Part shown: positions 1 through 6,870 of the stretch, piece after piece
How the letters are laid out: the number at the start of each line of letters is the position of its first letter
Numbering within the stretch: the first letter of the stretch is position 1
Origin: Bacteroidetes bacterium UBA4408
GTDB taxonomy: Bacteria > Bacteroidota > Bacteroidia > UBA4408
Length of the DNA: 14,117 nucleotides
Assembly (NCBI GenBank): GCA_002389785.1
Contig: DGQS01000245.1
Coordinates: 1 to 14,117 of the forward strand
Direction: 5' to 3'
Translations under genes and position numbers: made by a program
Notes under the pieces: generated by a model
The model's database searches: none
Told to the model about the DNA's origin: nothing
Seen by the model: the letters and a program-made list of their open reading frames with translations, nothing else

Positions 1-1538
1 ATTGTGTTATTTACACAAGGGTATCAAGTAAAGAACAAGAACTGGGCTACAGTTTAGAGACGCAACGAAAGGCGTGTGAAGAATACGCTAAGAAGCATCA
101 ATATTCTGTGATGGGTGTTTTTGGAGGAACCTATGAAAGTGCAAAAACGGATGAACGTAAAGAGTTTAACCGGATGCTTTCATTTGTAAAAAAGAGTAGA
201 GAGAAAATCTCCTACATTATTGTTTACAGCGTCGACCGATTTTCTCGATCAGGTGCGAACGCAATATACATTAAGGATCAACTTCGGGAACAAGGAATTT
301 ATCTTGTTGCGGTTACGCAACCCGGAGATGCTTCAACATCGAGTGGAGACTTTCAACAAAACATTCAAATTATTTTTTCGCAGTATGATAATCAGTTGCG
401 AAGAGAAAAATGTATGGCAGGAGTTCGTGAAGCTTTGATGAAAGGAGAGTGGTGTCATAAAGCACCCTACGGATACGATGAAATTAAAGAGAACGGTAAA
501 CGTAAAATTGTACTGAATGAAAAAGGTAAACTTTTACAAAGGGCATTTCATTGGAAAGCAAATGAACGAATAACGCATACAGAAATATCTGAACGATTAG
601 CTGCACTCGGATTAAAACTTGACGAGAAGCGATTATCAGGATATTTCAGAAACCCATTTTATTGTGGGCTTATGGCGCATTCTGCTTTGAAAGGGCAATT
701 AGTAGAAGGCAATCAGGAGAAGATGGTTTCAAAGGAAGTATTCTTGAAAGTGAATGAAATTTTAAGCGAGAATAAGCACGGTTATTCTTGCCACGAAGAA
801 TCGGAGCATATTCCTTTAAAGCGATTCTTAAGGTGCGATCATTGTGGCTCCTTTATGAGGGGGTATGTGGTAAAAGCCAAAAACTTACCTTATTACAAGT
901 GCAATACCAAGGGGTGCGGAAATAACAAAAGTGCAAGGGAAATCCACACCTTTTTCGAGAAGGTATTGGCTTCCTTTAGCTTGGTTGGAAATGACGCAAT
1001 TAGGGGCTTTGTGGCGAAGCAAATCATGGCAAACTATAATAAGGAGCATAAAGAAAAGGATCAGTCAAAGGAGGGCTTAAAACGCCAAATTGTGGAGATT
1101 GAAAAGAAGCTCGAAAGGTTGGAGGAAAGGCTAATAAATGAGGAATTAACCCTTGAAATTTTCAATAAGTTCACGGAGAAATTAAAGCAGGAAAGGCTGG
1201 ATTTAGAGAAGAGCCTTGTAAAAACCCAAAAGAGGGTGTCGAACCTTGAAAATTGCGTAAATATTATAATGGACTTTGCTGCTAACCTCCCGAAAGCGTG
1301 GGGTTTAATGACTTATAAGGACAAACAATTGCTTCAATTTTTACTCTTTCCTGAAGGAATCCGTTACAGCAAAAAAATTAACCAGTGTCGAACCACAAAA
1401 GTAAATTCGGTGTTCACCTACATCGCCCATTTGGTGCGGGATATGGCGGAAATAAAAATGGGGGATTCCAAACTATTGTTTGAAATCCCCCACTTGGTGG
1501 GCCCACTTGGGCTCGAACCAAGGACCAAAAGATTATGA
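1..1538 (+). CDS. Large serine recombinase (site-specific integrase/resolvase family), 5' end outside the window
   Basis: The reading frame is open from base 3, well before the first ATG at 108. The upstream codons encode the family's N-terminal motif, YTRVSSKEQ followed by GYSLETQ, with the likely nucleophilic serine at codon 24-26. About 511 residues are visible. In order they are the resolvase catalytic domain (with DRFSRSG, the conserved D-R-x-S-R patch), a recombinase domain starting near KAPYGYD, a zinc ribbon with cysteine codons at 834, 843, 900 and 915, and a Lys/Glu-rich coiled coil at about 1030-1260. This order is standard for large serine recombinases, which catalyse integration or excision of mobile elements through a 5'-phosphoserine intermediate. 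The rest of the element should lie left of the window. The C-terminus is odd: from about base 1451 the frame crosses the terminator and 3' half of an opposite-strand tRNA gene, giving the artefact-like tail GPLGLEPRTKRL. The family's own C-terminus probably ends near the IAHLVRDMAEIK segment. Family assignment is firm; the target site is unknown. Confidence 0.93.
   Translation, partial: CVIYTRVSSKEQELGYSLETQRKACEEYAKKHQYSVMGVFGGTYESAKTDERKEFNRMLSFVKKSREKISYIIVYSVDRFSRSGANAIYIKDQLREQGIYLVAVTQPGDASTSSGDFQQNIQIIFSQYDNQLRREKCMAGVREALMKGEWCHKAPYGYDEIKENGKRKIVLNEKGKLLQRAFHWKANERITHTEISERLAALGLKLDEKRLSGYFRNPFYCGLMAHSALKGQLVEGNQEKMVSKEVFLKVNEILSENKHGYSCHEESEHIPLKRFLRCDHCGSFMRGYVVKAKNLPYYKCNTKGCGNNKSAREIHTFFEKVLASFSLVGNDAIRGFVAKQIMANYNKEHKEKDQSKEGLKRQIVEIEKKLERLEERLINEELTLEIFNKFTEKLKQERLDLEKSLVKTQKRVSNLENCVNIIMDFAANLPKAWGLMTYKDKQLLQFLLFPEGIRYSKKINQCRTTKVNSVFTYIAHLVRDMAEIKMGDSKLLFEIPHLVGPLGLEPRTKRL
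1451..1491 (-). terminator. Rho-independent terminator of the tRNA gene
   Basis: Arms 1460-1473 and 1478-1491 form a 14-bp stem with one C-A mismatch and a 4-base TATT loop. Read on the minus strand, the G/C-rich base of the stem is followed by ATTTTTATT (1459-1451). It begins only four bases after the encoded CCA of the tRNA, the expected position for its terminator. The whole structure lies inside the 3' end of the opposing recombinase frame. Confidence 0.8.
1489..1510. repeat. 9-bp direct repeat at the tRNA 3' end
   Basis: CCCACTTGG occurs at 1489-1497 and again at 1502-1510, a 13-bp offset. The right copy lies in the acceptor and T-stem part of the tRNA gene. The left copy covers the CCA terminus and the start of the terminator stem. 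It could be chance, or a remnant of recombination at the tRNA end next to the recombinase gene. Confidence 0.5.
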
Positions 1539-1571
1539 GTCTTCTACTCTAACCAACTGAGCTATAGGCCC
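1495..1571 (-). tRNA. tRNA with anticodon CAT (tRNA-Ile2 or elongator tRNA-Met)
   Basis: The reverse complement folds into a complete 77-nt cloverleaf. The acceptor stem is GGGCCTA with TGGGCCC (one G-U pair). The D stem is GCTC/GAGT, and the anticodon arm is GAAGA-CTCATAA-TCTTT with anticodon CAT. The T arm is CTTGG-TTCGAGC-CCAAG, followed by discriminator A and an encoded CCA. It is not the initiator: position 1 pairs normally with 72, and the anticodon stem lacks the three consecutive G-C pairs. The GACTCATAATC anticodon region and the GGGCCTA acceptor resemble tRNA-Ile2, whose C34 is converted to lysidine by TilS to read AUA. An elongator Met tRNA cannot be excluded by eye. A promoter lies just upstream and a terminator just downstream. 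The 3' half is overlapped antisense by the recombinase frame. Confidence 0.95.
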
Positions 1572-1587
1572 GCATTTTTAAGGAGTG

Positions 1588-1618
1588 CAAAAGTATATAT
1601 TTGCACGTAAAAAACAAA
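1588..1618 (-). promoter_or_regulatory. Bacteroidota-type promoter for the tRNA
   Basis: On the minus strand TTTG (complement of 1615-1618) is followed after exactly 19 bases by TACTTTTG (complement of 1588-1595), which matches the Bacteroidota -33/-7 pattern TTTG-N19-TAnnTTTG. Transcription would start a few bases before the mature tRNA 5' end at 1571. The -7 box abuts the plus-strand -7 box of the neighbouring gene. Confidence 0.7.
1596..1603 (+). promoter_or_regulatory. -7 element, candidate promoter for the HAD hydrolase
   Basis: TATATTTG is an exact match to TAnnTTTG and lies about 30 bases before the ATG at 1634. The -33 region (about 1573-1579) has only a T run, so this half is weak. 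The box is directly back to back with the tRNA promoter's -7 box, and both sit inside an imperfect 22-bp palindrome at 1585-1606. Confidence 0.5.
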
Positions 1619-1633
1619 TTTACGCAAGTACTT

Positions 1634-2275
1634 ATGCAAACTCAAAACTTACATCGTATAAAGAACCTTGTTATAGATATGGGCGGTGTAATCATTGATA
1701 TAGATTATAATCTTACCGCTCGAGCATTTGAAAAACACGGAATCAAAGACTTTGAGCATATTTTTACACAAGCTAAGCAACTGGGGTTTATTGATGAATT
1801 TGAAAAAGGAACTATAACTCCTTCCCTATTTAGAAATGAGTTAAAAAAATGTGCAAATATTCAACTTAGTGATGACCTAATTGACACCTGTTGGAATGCA
1901 CTTATTCTTGATTTTACACAAGAAAAGTTACAACTGGTACAGGCCCTTTCGAAGCAATACAACTTGTTTTTGCTGAGTAATAACAATGCCATTCATTTCC
2001 AAAAATTAATTAGCAAAATCGAACAAGTAGTTCCCTTTACAGACTTCAGTAGCTTATTCCTAAAAAACTATTATTCGCATCAGCTAAAAATGAGAAAACC
2101 GGATGCTGAAATATTTAATTATGTGCTTCAGCAAAATAATTTATTGCGGGATGAAACCTTGTTTATTGATGATTCTATACAACATATACAATCGGCAGAA
2201 AAAATTGGAATACCTTGTTTGTTCGTTCGTTCGTCAAGTACTTTGTCGGATTTTTTTGACATGAAAAAACACTAA
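1634..2275 (+). CDS. HAD-superfamily phosphatase, YihX-like (subfamily IA)
   Basis: The protein has 213 residues from the ATG at 1634. An in-frame TTG at 1601 would lie inside the promoter boxes and add a stretch not expected for the family, so the ATG is preferred. HAD motifs in order are motif I (VIDMGGVIIDID, nucleophile D15), motif II (FLLSNNN), motif III (KMRKPDAEIF, with the conserved Lys) and motif IV (LFIDDSIQHIQSA). The second Asp of the usual DxD is Gly, as in the YihX group (DLGNV type). The pattern around motif I, the MRKP motif and the overall length match E. coli YihX, an alpha-D-glucose-1-phosphate phosphatase. The substrate here is inferred only by that similarity. The gene is probably monocistronic and cytoplasmic; etfB downstream appears to have its own promoter. 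Confidence 0.88.
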   Translation: MQTQNLHRIKNLVIDMGGVIIDIDYNLTARAFEKHGIKDFEHIFTQAKQLGFIDEFEKGTITPSLFRNELKKCANIQLSDDLIDTCWNALILDFTQEKLQLVQALSKQYNLFLLSNNNAIHFQKLISKIEQVVPFTDFSSLFLKNYYSHQLKMRKPDAEIFNYVLQQNNLLRDETLFIDDSIQHIQSAEKIGIPCLFVRSSSTLSDFFDMKKH

Positions 2276-2295
2276 GTGCGAAGAAAAAAAAATCA

Positions 2296-2327
2296 TTTCT
2301 TTATCGCTCCTTTTTTATTTAAGTTTG
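2296..2327 (+). promoter_or_regulatory. Candidate promoter for etfBA
   Basis: TAAGTTTG at 2320-2327 matches the -7 pattern TAnnTTTG. TTTC at 2296-2299, 20 bases upstream, is a one-mismatch -33 box. The predicted start is about 20 bases before the etfB ATG at 2354. No Shine-Dalgarno sequence is evident. Confidence 0.55.
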
Positions 2328-2353
2328 CAAACAGTATAAAAAATCACGTTAGC

Positions 2354-3094
2354 ATGAAAATTTTAGTTTGCATCAGTAAAGCTCCGGATACTACCACAAA
2401 AATTGCATTTAAGGATAACGATACCCGGTTTAACGAAGACAATGTTCAATACATTGTAAATCCCTACGACGAATGGTATGCTTTGGTACGTGCCCTTGAA
2501 TTAAAGGAAAGTTTGGGAGGAAATGTTACCATTATTAATGTTGGTCCTGCCGATAATGATGCAGTAATTCGAAAGGCATTGGCCATTGGTGCTGATGATG
2601 CAGTTAGAATAGATGCTGACCCAAGTGATGCCTATTATGTTGCTGAACAAATAGCACAACATGCAAAAAGCGGCAATTACGATTTAATTATGACCGGCAA
2701 GGAAACGATTAACTACAATGGCGCTTCAATTGGGGCCATGCTAGCGGAATTGCTCGATTTGCCCTTTGTATCGCTCGCAACAAAATTGGAAATGAGTGGA
2801 AATACAGCCACCATTGAACACGATATTGACGGTGGAACTGAAGTTGTTGAATGTACTACACCTTTTGTTTTGAGTGCGAATAAAGGAATGGCTGAAGCAC
2901 GTATTCCTAACATGCGTGGAATTATGGCTGCGCGAACAAAGCCTTTAACGATTGTTCCGGTTGCTAATGCGGAAGTATTAACATCCATTAAAAATTATCA
3001 ACTCGCTGCAGGAAGAGTTGATTGTAAGTACATATCGGCTGATAAGCCGGAAGAGTTAATTGACTTGTTGCACAACGTAGCTAAGGTAATTTAA
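2354..3094 (+). CDS. etfB: Electron transfer flavoprotein subunit beta
   Basis: The protein has 246 residues starting MKILVCISKAPDT, the normal N-terminus and length for EtfB. The frame is open further upstream to a GTG at 2276, but that would add 26 Lys/Phe-rich residues absent from the family and would span the candidate promoter. Family features are YIVNPYDEWYALVRALELKE near the N-terminus, the nucleotide-binding stretch DLIMTGKETINYNGASIG, and KGMAEARIPNMRGIM near the C-terminus. With EtfA it forms the soluble FAD/AMP-containing heterodimer that passes electrons from acyl-CoA dehydrogenases and related flavoenzymes to the quinone pool through ETF-ubiquinone oxidoreductase. etfA follows after 59 bases, so the two are almost certainly co-transcribed. 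It looks like the housekeeping ETF; no partner dehydrogenase lies beside it to suggest a bifurcating type. Confidence 0.96.
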   Translation: MKILVCISKAPDTTTKIAFKDNDTRFNEDNVQYIVNPYDEWYALVRALELKESLGGNVTIINVGPADNDAVIRKALAIGADDAVRIDADPSDAYYVAEQIAQHAKSGNYDLIMTGKETINYNGASIGAMLAELLDLPFVSLATKLEMSGNTATIEHDIDGGTEVVECTTPFVLSANKGMAEARIPNMRGIMAARTKPLTIVPVANAEVLTSIKNYQLAAGRVDCKYISADKPEELIDLLHNVAKVI

Positions 3095-3153
3095 CTCGCA
3101 CGATTGAAACGAAAATAGAACCAGATAAAACAATCACTGAAATCCCTATATAA

Positions 3154-4134
3154 ATGTCAGTTATAGTAATCGCCGAACTATCAAAAGGAAAAATTAAGAA
3201 GGCTTCATTGGAAGCAACGAATTATGCTGCAAAAATTGCAAGTCAATTAAGTACCACCGTTACAGCAGTTATTATTGCTAAAGCCGCTGAGGCTTCATTG
3301 GGCGATTTAGGAAAAGCAGGTGCAAGTAAAGTGCTTTGCATCAGCAACGACAAATTAGCTTCTCAGGATTCGCAATTAATGACAAAAGCCTTGGAACAGG
3401 CAGTTGCAGCGGAATCGGCAGATGTTGTTGTTTTTTCACACGACTTTACTTCAAAAGCTGTTGCCCCGCGATTAGCAGCCAAATTAAAAGCTGGATTCGT
3501 TCCTGCTGCAGTTGGTTATCCAAGCATTGAAGGGTCGGCTTTTTCAGTGAAGAAAAATGTGTTTTCAGGAAAAGCAATAGCTGATTATGTAATTCATTCT
3601 ACCAAAAAAATAATTGCCTTGCTTCCTAATTCATTTCCTGTAACTCTTGGAGAAGGAAGTGCTGAAATAGTTGATTTTTCAGTTAATTTAGAAGGAATTG
3701 AATCACGCATTAAAGTAAAAGAAGTTAAAAAAGAAAGCAATGAATTATCACTGCCTGAAGCTGAATTAGTAGTGAGTGCAGGACGTGGAATGAAAGGTCC
3801 TGAAAATTGGGGCATTGTGGAAGATCTTGCAAAATCGTTGGGTGCAGCAACAGCTTGTTCACGACCTGTAAGTGATATAGGATGGCGTCCACATCATGAG
3901 CACGTAGGACAAACGGGTATTGCAATTCGTCCTAATTTATACATTGCCATCGGTATTTCGGGTGCTATACAGCATTTGGCCGGTGTAAACGGAAGTAAAA
4001 CAATTGTTGTGATAAATAAGGATCCGGAAGCTCCCTTTTTTAAAGCAGCCGATTATGGTATTGTGGGAGATGCATTTGAAATTGTTCCCAAGTTAACTGC
4101 AGCTATTAAGCAATTTAAAGCAAATCAACATTAA
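3154..4134 (+). CDS. etfA: Electron transfer flavoprotein subunit alpha
   Basis: The protein has 326 residues, usual for EtfA. The N-terminal domain (about 1-190) is a Rossmann-like ETF fold beginning MSVIVIAELSKGKI. The C-terminal FAD-binding domain carries the hallmark motifs: AGRGMKGPENW from about residue 209, SRPVSDIGWRPHHEHVGQTG from residue 236, and GISGAIQHLAGV from residue 267, the FAD pyrophosphate and isoalloxazine contact region. It holds the redox-active FAD of the EtfAB dimer. It lies downstream of etfB and is followed 13 bases after its stop by a strong hairpin terminator, so etfBA is a self-contained transcription unit. No truncation or missing motif was seen. Confidence 0.97.
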   Translation: MSVIVIAELSKGKIKKASLEATNYAAKIASQLSTTVTAVIIAKAAEASLGDLGKAGASKVLCISNDKLASQDSQLMTKALEQAVAAESADVVVFSHDFTSKAVAPRLAAKLKAGFVPAAVGYPSIEGSAFSVKKNVFSGKAIADYVIHSTKKIIALLPNSFPVTLGEGSAEIVDFSVNLEGIESRIKVKEVKKESNELSLPEAELVVSAGRGMKGPENWGIVEDLAKSLGAATACSRPVSDIGWRPHHEHVGQTGIAIRPNLYIAIGISGAIQHLAGVNGSKTIVVINKDPEAPFFKAADYGIVGDAFEIVPKLTAAIKQFKANQH

Positions 4135-4147
4135 TTAGTAGTTGAGC

Positions 4148-4170
4148 AAAAGGCGGTAATACCGCTTTTT
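4148..4170 (+). terminator. Rho-independent terminator after etfA
   Basis: GCGGT-AAT-ACCGC (4153-4165) is flanked by AAAAG on the left and TTTTT on the right, extending the stem to about 10 bp with one G-U pair. It closes the etfBA unit. Only 19 bases separate it from the next ATG, so the following operon needs either read-through or a promoter that overlaps the etfA end; none was recognised. Confidence 0.85.
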
Positions 4171-4189
4171 GTGTTTCTAAAATAACACT

Positions 4190-4789
4190 ATGCGAAAAAT
4201 TAAACTTGAAATTTTAAGTTTATCCTATAGCCAAACTCATTCGAGTTCCTTTACATTGGTATTAATTGAGCCAAAGAAAAACAAAAAACTTCCCATCATT
4301 ATTGGCAGTGCCGAAGCTCAATCTATAGCGATGCAGTTGGAAAAAATGGTTTCACCTCGTCCACTGAGTCATGATATTATTAAATCCTTTGCTGATAAAT
4401 TTGCTATTCAAGTAACCGAAATCATTATCTACAACCTAATTGAAGGAGTATTTTTTTCAAAACTAATTTGTAACAATGGTGGTCAGGAAGAAGAAATAGA
4501 TTCGCGTACATCTGATGCAGTTGCCATTGCTCTTCGTTTTAATTGTCCCATTTATACCTATGATTTTATTTTGAGCACTGCCGGTATTTTGCTGGAAGAT
4601 GATGTGCTGGAAGATTTGCAAAAAGAAAATGAAGCAGATGATAACAGCAATATACATGACCCTCAAACTGAATTTAGTTCGTATACCTCAGATGAGCTAA
4701 AACATCAGTTAAATAAAGCGTTAGAAGAAGAAGACTATGAACGTGCCACCCAGCTTAGGGACGAAATAGCTAAACGAAAAAACACTTAA
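4190..4789 (+). CDS. Bifunctional nuclease (BFN/DUF151) domain protein with C-terminal UVR motif
   Basis: The protein has 199 residues. Residues 1 to about 135 form a BFN (DUF151) domain, with recognisable segments LPIIIGSAEAQSIAMQLE, PRPLSHD and SRTSDAVAIALRFNCPIYT. A short acidic linker (about 140-160) follows, then a UvrB/UvrC-type (UVR) helical hairpin, DELKHQLNKALEEEDYERATQLRDEIAKRK. BFN proteins are named for reported DNase and RNase activity. The UVR motif in UvrB, UvrC and Clp adaptors mediates protein-protein contact. The fused architecture is common in Bacteroidota, and its physiological role is not well defined. It heads a tight gene run: the transporter starts 13 bases after its stop. 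The start is chosen because the family begins with the same M-x-K-I/V-x-L pattern. The family is sure; the activity in this organism is inferred. Confidence 0.93.
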   Translation: MRKIKLEILSLSYSQTHSSSFTLVLIEPKKNKKLPIIIGSAEAQSIAMQLEKMVSPRPLSHDIIKSFADKFAIQVTEIIIYNLIEGVFFSKLICNNGGQEEEIDSRTSDAVAIALRFNCPIYTYDFILSTAGILLEDDVLEDLQKENEADDNSNIHDPQTEFSSYTSDELKHQLNKALEEEDYERATQLRDEIAKRKNT

Positions 4790-4802
4790 AAACCAATATT
4801 AT

Positions 4803-6038
4803 ATGGAGCAATTTACCGGATTGTTAGGCGTAGCATTAATTTTTACCATTGCATTTCTATTTTCAAATAATCGTAAAGCAATTAATTACAGATTGGTGGT
4901 GAGCGGTGTTGCCTTGCAAGTGGTGATTGCCATATTAATTTTAAAAATTCCACCAGTTACACGATTTTTTCAAACCTTAGGTAAAGGGATGCAAAAAATA
5001 GAACAATTTGCAAAGGAAGGGGCCAATTTTGTATATGGGGGTATTGGTACGATAGGCTTTGATGGAAGTGTTGGTAATTATGCTGCTCCGCATACCTTTG
5101 TTTTTGCTTTCAACATTACTGCAACCATCATTTTGGTATGTGTGCTTGTAGCCATATTTTATTACGCCGGTATTATGCAAAGAGTAGTTTCGGTGATTGC
5201 TAAGGCTATGAATTTTATAATGCGTGTGAGCGGTGCTGAAGCTTTGAGTAATGTTGCCAGTGCATTTGTTGGTCAAGTAGAAGCACAAGTAATGATACGA
5301 CCGTATTTATCGAGCATGACTAAAAGTGAATTGCTGGCCAGTATGAGTGGAAGTCTTGCCTGTATTGCCGGAGGTATTTTAATTGTGTACACATCTATGG
5401 GTGCCAAGGCCGAGTATTTAATAGCAGCAAGTTTGATGGCGGCTCCCGGAGCTTTGGTAATTTCGAAAATAGTATTTCCCGAAACAGAAGAGTCGCAAAC
5501 AATGGGTAATGTTAAACTGGAAGTTAAAAGCGAGTACAGTAATTTAATTGATGCGATTAGTCATGGTGCTGCCGAAGGTTTTAAAATATCCATGAATGTA
5601 ATTGCAATGTTGATTGGATTTATTGCATTAATTGCTATGGTGAACTGGATATTGGGACATATTTACACCGGACTAACTTTGGATTTTATTTTTGGAAAAT
5701 TATTTTATCCACTTGCTTGGAGCATGGGTATTCCTGCAAGCGATGTAAGCAATGCGGCAACCTTACTCGGACAAAAAATTACTGTAAACGAATTTGTTGC
5801 ATTTAAAAATTTAACCAGTAATGCGGTTCCGGTTTTAACTGAAAAAGGAACCCTCATTATTAGTATCGCTATTTGTGGATTTGCAAATTTCAGTAGTGTA
5901 GGAATGCAGATTGGAGGAATTGGAGCATTAGCTCCGGAGCGTAGAGCAGATTTAGCCAAATTAGGAATGAAGGCTTTGCTTTGTGGTACTCTTGCCTCCT
6001 ATTTATCAGCCACAATTGCCGGAATATTAATGGGATAA
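4803..6038 (+). CDS. Concentrative nucleoside transporter (CNT / NupC family)
   Basis: This is a 411-residue integral membrane protein with many hydrophobic segments and the CNT domain order: N-terminal Nucleos_tra2_N region (about 5-80), a central gate region, and the C-terminal transport domain (about 205-411). The substrate-pocket motif G-Q-x-E is at residues 157-160 (GQVEAQ), with Val where well-studied CNTs have Thr. The second conserved motif GQKITVNEFVAF and the late motif ANFSSVGMQIGGIGALAP are intact. CNTs carry nucleosides into the cytoplasm, driven by a Na+ or H+ gradient. The gene sits between the BFN gene and thyA (25-base gap), which suggests a role in pyrimidine salvage beside de novo dTMP synthesis. 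Substrate range cannot be read from sequence alone. Confidence 0.94.
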   Translation: MEQFTGLLGVALIFTIAFLFSNNRKAINYRLVVSGVALQVVIAILILKIPPVTRFFQTLGKGMQKIEQFAKEGANFVYGGIGTIGFDGSVGNYAAPHTFVFAFNITATIILVCVLVAIFYYAGIMQRVVSVIAKAMNFIMRVSGAEALSNVASAFVGQVEAQVMIRPYLSSMTKSELLASMSGSLACIAGGILIVYTSMGAKAEYLIAASLMAAPGALVISKIVFPETEESQTMGNVKLEVKSEYSNLIDAISHGAAEGFKISMNVIAMLIGFIALIAMVNWILGHIYTGLTLDFIFGKLFYPLAWSMGIPASDVSNAATLLGQKITVNEFVAFKNLTSNAVPVLTEKGTLIISIAICGFANFSSVGMQIGGIGALAPERRADLAKLGMKALLCGTLASYLSATIAGILMG

Positions 6039-6063
6039 TTTGCAGCCTTTTCACCTTAGTTAA

Positions 6064-6858
6064 ATGAAACAATACCACGACTTAATGCGTCATGTGCTGG
6101 AAAACGGCACCTCTAAAACCGACCGTACCGGTACCGGAACCATCAGTGTTTTTGGCTATCAAATGCGTTTTGATTTGCAACAGGGATTTCCACTTTTGAC
6201 AACCAAGAAATTGCATTTAAAATCCATCATTCATGAATTGCTTTGGTTTTTAAAAGGCGATACCAACATTGCATATTTAAAAGAAAACGGAGTTAAAATT
6301 TGGGACGAATGGGCAGATGAAAACGGCAATCTAGGACCTGTGTATGGCTCCCAATGGCGAAGTTGGCCAACAGCCGATGGACGACACATCGATCAAATCA
6401 GCCAATTAATACATCAATTGAAAAACAATCCTGATAGTAGACGGATGATTGTAAGTGCTTGGAATGTTGGCGAAATTGAACACATGAAACTCCCACCATG
6501 TCATGCATTTTTCCAGTTTTACGTAGCCAATGGGAAGCTAAGTTGCCAGTTATATCAACGTAGTGCGGATATTTTTTTAGGAGTTCCATTTAATATTGCA
6601 TCGTATGCTATGCTTACCATGATGATTGCTCAGGTTTGCGATTTACAAGCCGGCGATTTTGTACATACGCTTGGAGATGCGCATTTGTATTCAAATCATA
6701 TTGAACAAGCAAAATTGCAACTCACAAGAGATTTTAGGAAACTACCAACCTTTAAATTGAATCCTGAAGTGAAAGATATTTTTGGTTTTACTTATGCTGA
6801 TTTTAGCTTGGAAGGATATGATCCGCATCCGCATATAAAAGCAGAAGTTGCCGTATAA
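6064..6858 (+). CDS. thyA: Thymidylate synthase
   Basis: The protein has 264 residues, the same length as E. coli ThyA and collinear with it. It converts dUMP to dTMP using 5,10-methylenetetrahydrofolate as carbon donor and reductant, releasing dihydrofolate. The nucleophilic cysteine is C146 in PPCHAFFQF. The phosphate- and dUMP-binding segments [20 protein letters not shown] and HLYSNH, the N-terminal folate/phosphate loop [11 protein letters not shown], and the C-terminal IKAEVAV tail are all present. The downstream folA begins 12 bases after the stop, so product and recycling enzyme are translated together. No defect was seen. Confidence 0.98.
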   Translation: MKQYHDLMRHVLENGTSKTDRTGTGTISVFGYQMRFDLQQGFPLLTTKKLHLKSIIHELLWFLKGDTNIAYLKENGVKIWDEWADENGNLGPVYGSQWRSWPTADGRHIDQISQLIHQLKNNPDSRRMIVSAWNVGEIEHMKLPPCHAFFQFYVANGKLSCQLYQRSADIFLGVPFNIASYAMLTMMIAQVCDLQAGDFVHTLGDAHLYSNHIEQAKLQLTRDFRKLPTFKLNPEVKDIFGFTYADFSLEGYDPHPHIKAEVAV

Positions 6859-6870
6859 TTCACGCCCAAA

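Noticed and set aside
108..1538. Recombinase starting at the ATG at 108
   Set aside because: The upstream in-frame codons encode the conserved catalytic N-terminus with the nucleophilic serine, so the gene begins before the window.
1601..1633. TTG start for the HAD phosphatase
   Set aside because: It would start inside the -7 box and add residues not typical of the family. The ATG at 1634 is close to motif I and better placed.
2276..2353. GTG start extending EtfB by 26 residues
   Set aside because: EtfB proteins begin at the MKILVC position, and the extension covers a good promoter match.
4171..4188. Small inverted repeat GTGTT/AACAC just before the BFN start
   Set aside because: A 5-bp stem with an 8-base loop in AT-rich sequence is easily chance.
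6030..6063. Internal promoter before thyA
   Set aside because: A TTTG follows the transporter stop, but the preceding bases do not give TAnnTTTG. The short gap fits an operon.
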